The notes under the pieces: generated by a model
The model's database searches: none
What the model was told of the DNA's origin: nothing
What the model saw: the letters and a program-made list of their open reading frames with translations, nothing else
Part shown: piece by piece, positions 60,444-64,000 of the stretch
Position numbering within the stretch: position 1 is the first letter of the stretch
Layout: every line of letters starts with the position of its first letter
Translations under genes and position numbers: made by a program
Assembly (NCBI GenBank): GCA_026874595.1
Contig: CM049317.1
Coordinates: forward strand, 49,250,401-49,314,400
DNA: 64,000 nt
Direction of reading: 5' to 3'
From: Sipunculus nudus
Taxonomy: Eukaryota > Annelida > Sipuncula > Golfingiida > Sipunculidae

Positions 60444-60522
60444 ATGTCTTGTGATTTAGTAATTTACTTGTGGCTAAGCGTGGTGATTCCTTCTGGGCTA
60501 AACTGCGAGCGGTCATCGTCAG
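60444..60522 (+). CDS. CTLD gene 2 exon 1: signal peptide
   Basis: ATG at 60444 opens MSCDLVIYLWLSVVIPSGLN, likely cleaved before C-E-R. It ends at GTCAG|GTAAGG in phase 1 and is paralogous to the exon at 49797, including the upstream TCGGCG...CAGA. Confidence 0.78.
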
Positions 60523-61576
60523 GTAAGGTGATGTCAGAATATTTATATATAAAAAATGTGCTTGATATGAAGCTTAATCATCAGCTGGACATTGCATACG
60601 AAAATAGTTCAAGGCACATGCTGACCAGCCGACCTTTGACATCCATATGTCATATGACCTGGCTGACCGGAAACCTCCGTGACAAATTATTGTGTATACT
60701 ATTTATGTTGTATATCGGTGTAGGATATGCTTAAAAAAACTAACGTACACATAATATTATATATTATTATATTATATTTTATATTATGATTAAAATCTCA
60801 CCTAAAATCTTATCATGATTACAGACTGATCTAGCAGGACCCAGTCTGTAACAAACCATTGACTGCCATGCGCTTTATGTTTATTATCCGTTCAGTCCAT
60901 CCCAGTATATGGTATTATCCCAAATTAAATAGCATTATGTTTAATATTTTTTCATTGTTAGTATTGCTACTTTTGCTGTCTGTTTTCCTGAGATTATATG
61001 AACACGAGTTTAATAAATATATGGACCTGGCATGTGTGTCGAATAACTGCGAATTCACATAATATCACAAATTCTGTATATTCGTATGTACATGAGGTAT
61101 GTTATAAAATAGTTAATATATAAATTCTAATAAATGGTGAGCTTTGTTGATACTAGATGGTTTATTAAAACAAAGATAAACGAGTTCATTTTGTGATCAT
61201 ATGATAGAAAGCCTGGTGTGGGCCGGAATCCTATTTTTCTCTAATTGTCGCCAATGCCAATGTTTGTTGACATTGTATCAAGCGCCTATAATGCATATCA
61301 CCCCCAACTTTTTGGCAAGGGGAGGGGGGGGGGGAATGGTTACAGTAATCAACCCCCCCGACTATTCTGAGAACAACATTTATATATTTCAAATAAAATA
61401 TGTTTATAAATAGAATGATAGACTCACTATGAAACATGATATCGAAACCTCTTATAGAATAAACTTATACTGGAATCATAACACCTTATTTTGTAAAACC
61501 TTATACTTAATTGTAAATTATGCGAAATGTGATACAGTATATATATTAGCAAATGAGTCTTACAGGCGATAGAAAA

Positions 61577-61615
<39 letters not shown>

Positions 61616-63958
61616 TGTGTTTGTGTCTGTGAGTCAAACCACCCTCCATCCCCCGCCTAGAAGATAAATTGACGCCCCTGGATGGCATGGCCTGTTGAAT
61701 TTCTTTCCAGATAAAACAAAAAGCTCCACACTCATTTTTAATATCAAACATTAATAACTGGCTCCGAAACAAATTAATGCCCTCAAATTTCTCTTAACAT
61801 TTATTTCCTCTAATAATAGCATACACAAGTCCTGAAATATCATACGCAAACAAATTAAAAAACAGATTGCATGACAAACAAACGTTATCCGTAAAACGGA
61901 ACTTGTGACTTGGCAAACGTGGCATTCTCAGCTGTATATCATATACCTCTTTTCGACCTTTAACACCATCATCCATGTATGATGCAAGTTAATGTAATTC
62001 TCAGGTTTATCCTACGACAATACAATGATCCATGAATGATCTAAACTAATTCAGTCCTATCTCAAATTGTCAAAATAAAACAAAATACCTGACGCGAAAA
62101 AAAGGTAGAGTTCTTAAGTACCGCGCGGTGCCAGGGAACTCAACCTCTTTATCGGCCTAATAATATGTATGGACAGGTTCAAAGTGGATTAGCACTTGGT
62201 AGACACCGCTATTCTGGCTTTTCTTTAAACATTCAAGAGACACTGGATATCCGAATGATCTCCTAATTAAGCTATTTAGTGTAATGAAGTACAATTAAGC
62301 TAGCACTAGAGCAGTATGAACAAAACGACAATATACAGTGATATGGCCCCTTGAAGTTCGACGTAATCATATAGTAAAGTTAACGGGACTGAAATTGGAC
62401 CGATATTCGATATTCGATATTTGCGGGTGAATATCTAATATCACACAAATCAGCAACATTATTCTCCTGTTAAATTATAGGGAGTCGATCTAAACGGTAT
62501 GATGCGTCGTCTTCAAATTCTTAGACTACATCTCGTAATTTGAATAACCCTACTGTAACAGACAGCCGGTTTTCTGTTGAAGCAAGGGATTTGAGAGATG
62601 TCTTCATTCCTGATGGACCCTCATCAAATAGTTTCAAATGTCTACTAATATCGCATGCGAATGTATAATATCTTATGTCACTTGCTTATATGTAACTTAT
62701 TTGATATTTGCATGCGAATATTGAATGTTGCATACCTCGGTGTTTCCTCCAACGCCCTTCACCCTTAATTAGCTCAGTTTTGTATCAGATCCGGATCTTA
62801 TTTCGCTAAAACCTTTTTAAAGTTTTAAGCAAACATTGCCATTAAAACTTTTAAATTTTTTTATCAGAAAATGATGATGGGAGAAAGAACAGAATGTTAC
62901 AGTTTGTGTCGGTCGGATAAAATCTTTGTTTAGTTCCTTTTAAAAAGGACCACATATTATGGAATGGAGCTGTTCAATCACTGAATACATTATGATAAAA
63001 ACTCCTGCCGCCAGCTGATAGACTGACGGCCATCAACCTTTCCTTTCTGACTTCATATATACTCAGGTCCTGACAGACAAAGCCCAGCTTTCCTTTGATG
63101 TTCTCCAACCTTTACTTGTGTTGACTCTAAACTCAACCATAATATTATCTCTCTCTTTCCAGACACTTATGAACAGACTTCGGTAGACCTTCTTCCCATC
63201 TACTTCCATAGAACGTCACCTAAGTACAATCAGTCGGCTGCTGCAGGATTTTGCCGGAGACGGGGGATGAAACTTCCCGGAGATCTGGAACCGGCTCAGC
63301 TTCAGCACCTGATAAGCCTCACCGGATCAGATCATCCCAAAATCTGGCTCTCATACAGAAGAAAATATAACGATACGTGGCAACCAGTTGATAAACCAGG
63401 TGCTTTTTTTCTGATTAACGATTTCTAGAAATTGCTATCGGCTGTTTGTTAAAAGAATTAAACGACAAAACTTCACGAAACATGTTTATTCAGTTCAAGA
63501 TGTTTTTTAAAATTAATTTCCTGTAATCTCTGAAAATTCACGTATGGACTTTATCTATTTTCTTTTACGCTTGTTAGTGTAATACTAGAGGTCAAAAGTC
63601 CCTTTCTTTTACAAACGGTACATACCTCAATATTCATTTATTCAATATAGTTTTGTACACTTTTAACCATAATTTTTAATTGTGCCCCATTTCATATTAT
63701 ATATCATACAGTATTTTGTATAATATATTATATTCCGTTATGCCCTGTTTAGATAATATTAGAAAAATAAAGAACATGATAAATATGAAGAAAGAAAAAC
63801 TAAAATAAAACTGTATACACATTCAGGTAACTGGAATCCTGAGGGTGAAATACAACCTGACAAACGGTGTTCGTTTTTGAAGCTCGACCTAAATAATCCT
63901 AAACCCTGGAATCAAAGTTGTTATACGGGCGCGGGAGGATTCATTTGCTTCATTCCAG
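60444..63958 (+). CDS. CTLD gene 2, 5' part (continues past the window)
   Basis: Three exons, 60444-60522, 63163-63399 and 63827-63958, join in phase 1 throughout and make a signal peptide plus one full CTLD of about 120 residues. The last donor (TTCCAG|GTAAGA) is again phase 1, so more exons follow outside the window, possibly a second CTLD and a membrane part as in gene 1. The CTLD lacks EPN and QPD, and WNQSC stands in the WND position, so classical Ca-dependent sugar binding is unlikely. No stops or shifts are seen. Confidence 0.8.
60830..62060. repeat. Three-copy segmental repeat, copy C (in CTLD gene 2 intron 1)
   Basis: Matches copies A and B in two parts: about 60840-60990 (TAACAAACCATTGACTGCCA) and about 61740-61990 (AACTGGCTCCGAAACAA, CTTTTCGACCTTTAACACCA). 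The part between is rearranged and holds a (TA)n tract at 61576-61611. Confidence 0.75.
62061..63162. other. Intron DNA, no exon seen
   Basis: No supportable coding segment. GCATGCGAAT / TTTGCATGCGAATA repeats near 62655-62720 are the only visible structure. Confidence 0.4.
63163..63399 (+). CDS. CTLD gene 2 exon 2: CTLD first half
   Basis: Strong acceptor CTCTCTCTTTCCAG, phase 1. It reads IYFHRTSPKYNQSAAAGFC (helix 1 with Cys), RRRGMKLPGDLEPAQLQHLI and KIWLSYRRKYNDTWQPVDKP, in standard first-half order. Donor CCAG|GTGCTT in phase 1. Confidence 0.85.
63400..63826. other. Intron 2 of CTLD gene 2
   Basis: AT-rich intron with nothing notable. Confidence 0.6.
63827..63958 (+). CDS. CTLD gene 2 exon 3: CTLD second half
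   Basis: Acceptor ACATTCAG, phase 1. It reads NWNPEGEIQPDKRCSFLKL and PWNQSCYTGAGGFICFIP, the canonical C-terminal Cys pattern. Donor CCAG|GTAAGA in phase 1, 42 bp from the window end. Confidence 0.85.
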
Positions 63959-64000
63959 GTAAGAAACGTTTCAGATTACTCAAGACAGGGGCTTTATGAA

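Larger units (their letters stand above)
57741..60535. repeat. Segmental duplication, copy C
   Basis: Counterpart of 46490-49880, starting with a (TA)n-(GA)n tract at 57741-57847 and ending with the signal-peptide exon at 60444. Confidence 0.8.

Overview
This is an AT-rich stretch of eukaryotic, almost certainly animal, genome: short exons with GT/GC...AG borders in large introns, many (TA)n tracts, no operons. Penelope-like and Gmr1-like retroelements, a satellite built on a CAGCGCCCCCTAG core, and an expanded family of C-type lectin-like (CTLD) exons suggest a marine invertebrate, most likely a lophotrochozoan such as a mollusc. That placement is inference; no marker gene is present.

Host genes. 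The backbone is a cluster of CTLD genes on the + strand built from near-uniform phase-1 exons, each CTLD being split into a first-half and a second-half exon. Gene 1 (4725-16843) can be assembled completely: signal peptide, two CTLDs, one transmembrane helix, and a 150-residue cytoplasmic tail with paired CxxC motifs and a YENM motif; seven exons join in frame to 449 codons plus stop. A decayed tandem paralogue follows (17421-25890). Further CTLD exons lie at 39767-40356. An orphan signal-peptide exon is at 49797. A second apparently live gene starts at 60444 and runs off the right edge (exons at 60444, 63163 and 63827).

Repeats. The 8.9-kb intron 2 of gene 1 is filled by a higher-order satellite (6915-14250) of about 330-bp monomers in 1.6-2.0-kb units. 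The paralogue is interrupted by a degraded Ty3/gypsy-type element (about 20400-24160, minus strand). A 36-45-bp minisatellite (25985-28090) carries a nested inverted-repeat insertion. A second LTR element (28262-34578, minus strand) has both LTRs and a 5-bp target duplication; its domain order is gag-PR-IN-RT, the Gmr1 order. A Penelope-like element with about 708-bp direct terminal repeats sits between (TA)n tracts at 50223-54225. The right part (46.5-62 kb) is made of segmental duplications that also copied the signal-peptide exon.

The picture is a lectin-receptor family evolving by tandem and segmental duplication, with retroelements and satellites in its introns. The region 34.6-39.7 kb and much of 40.4-46.9 kb show no gene I can support.
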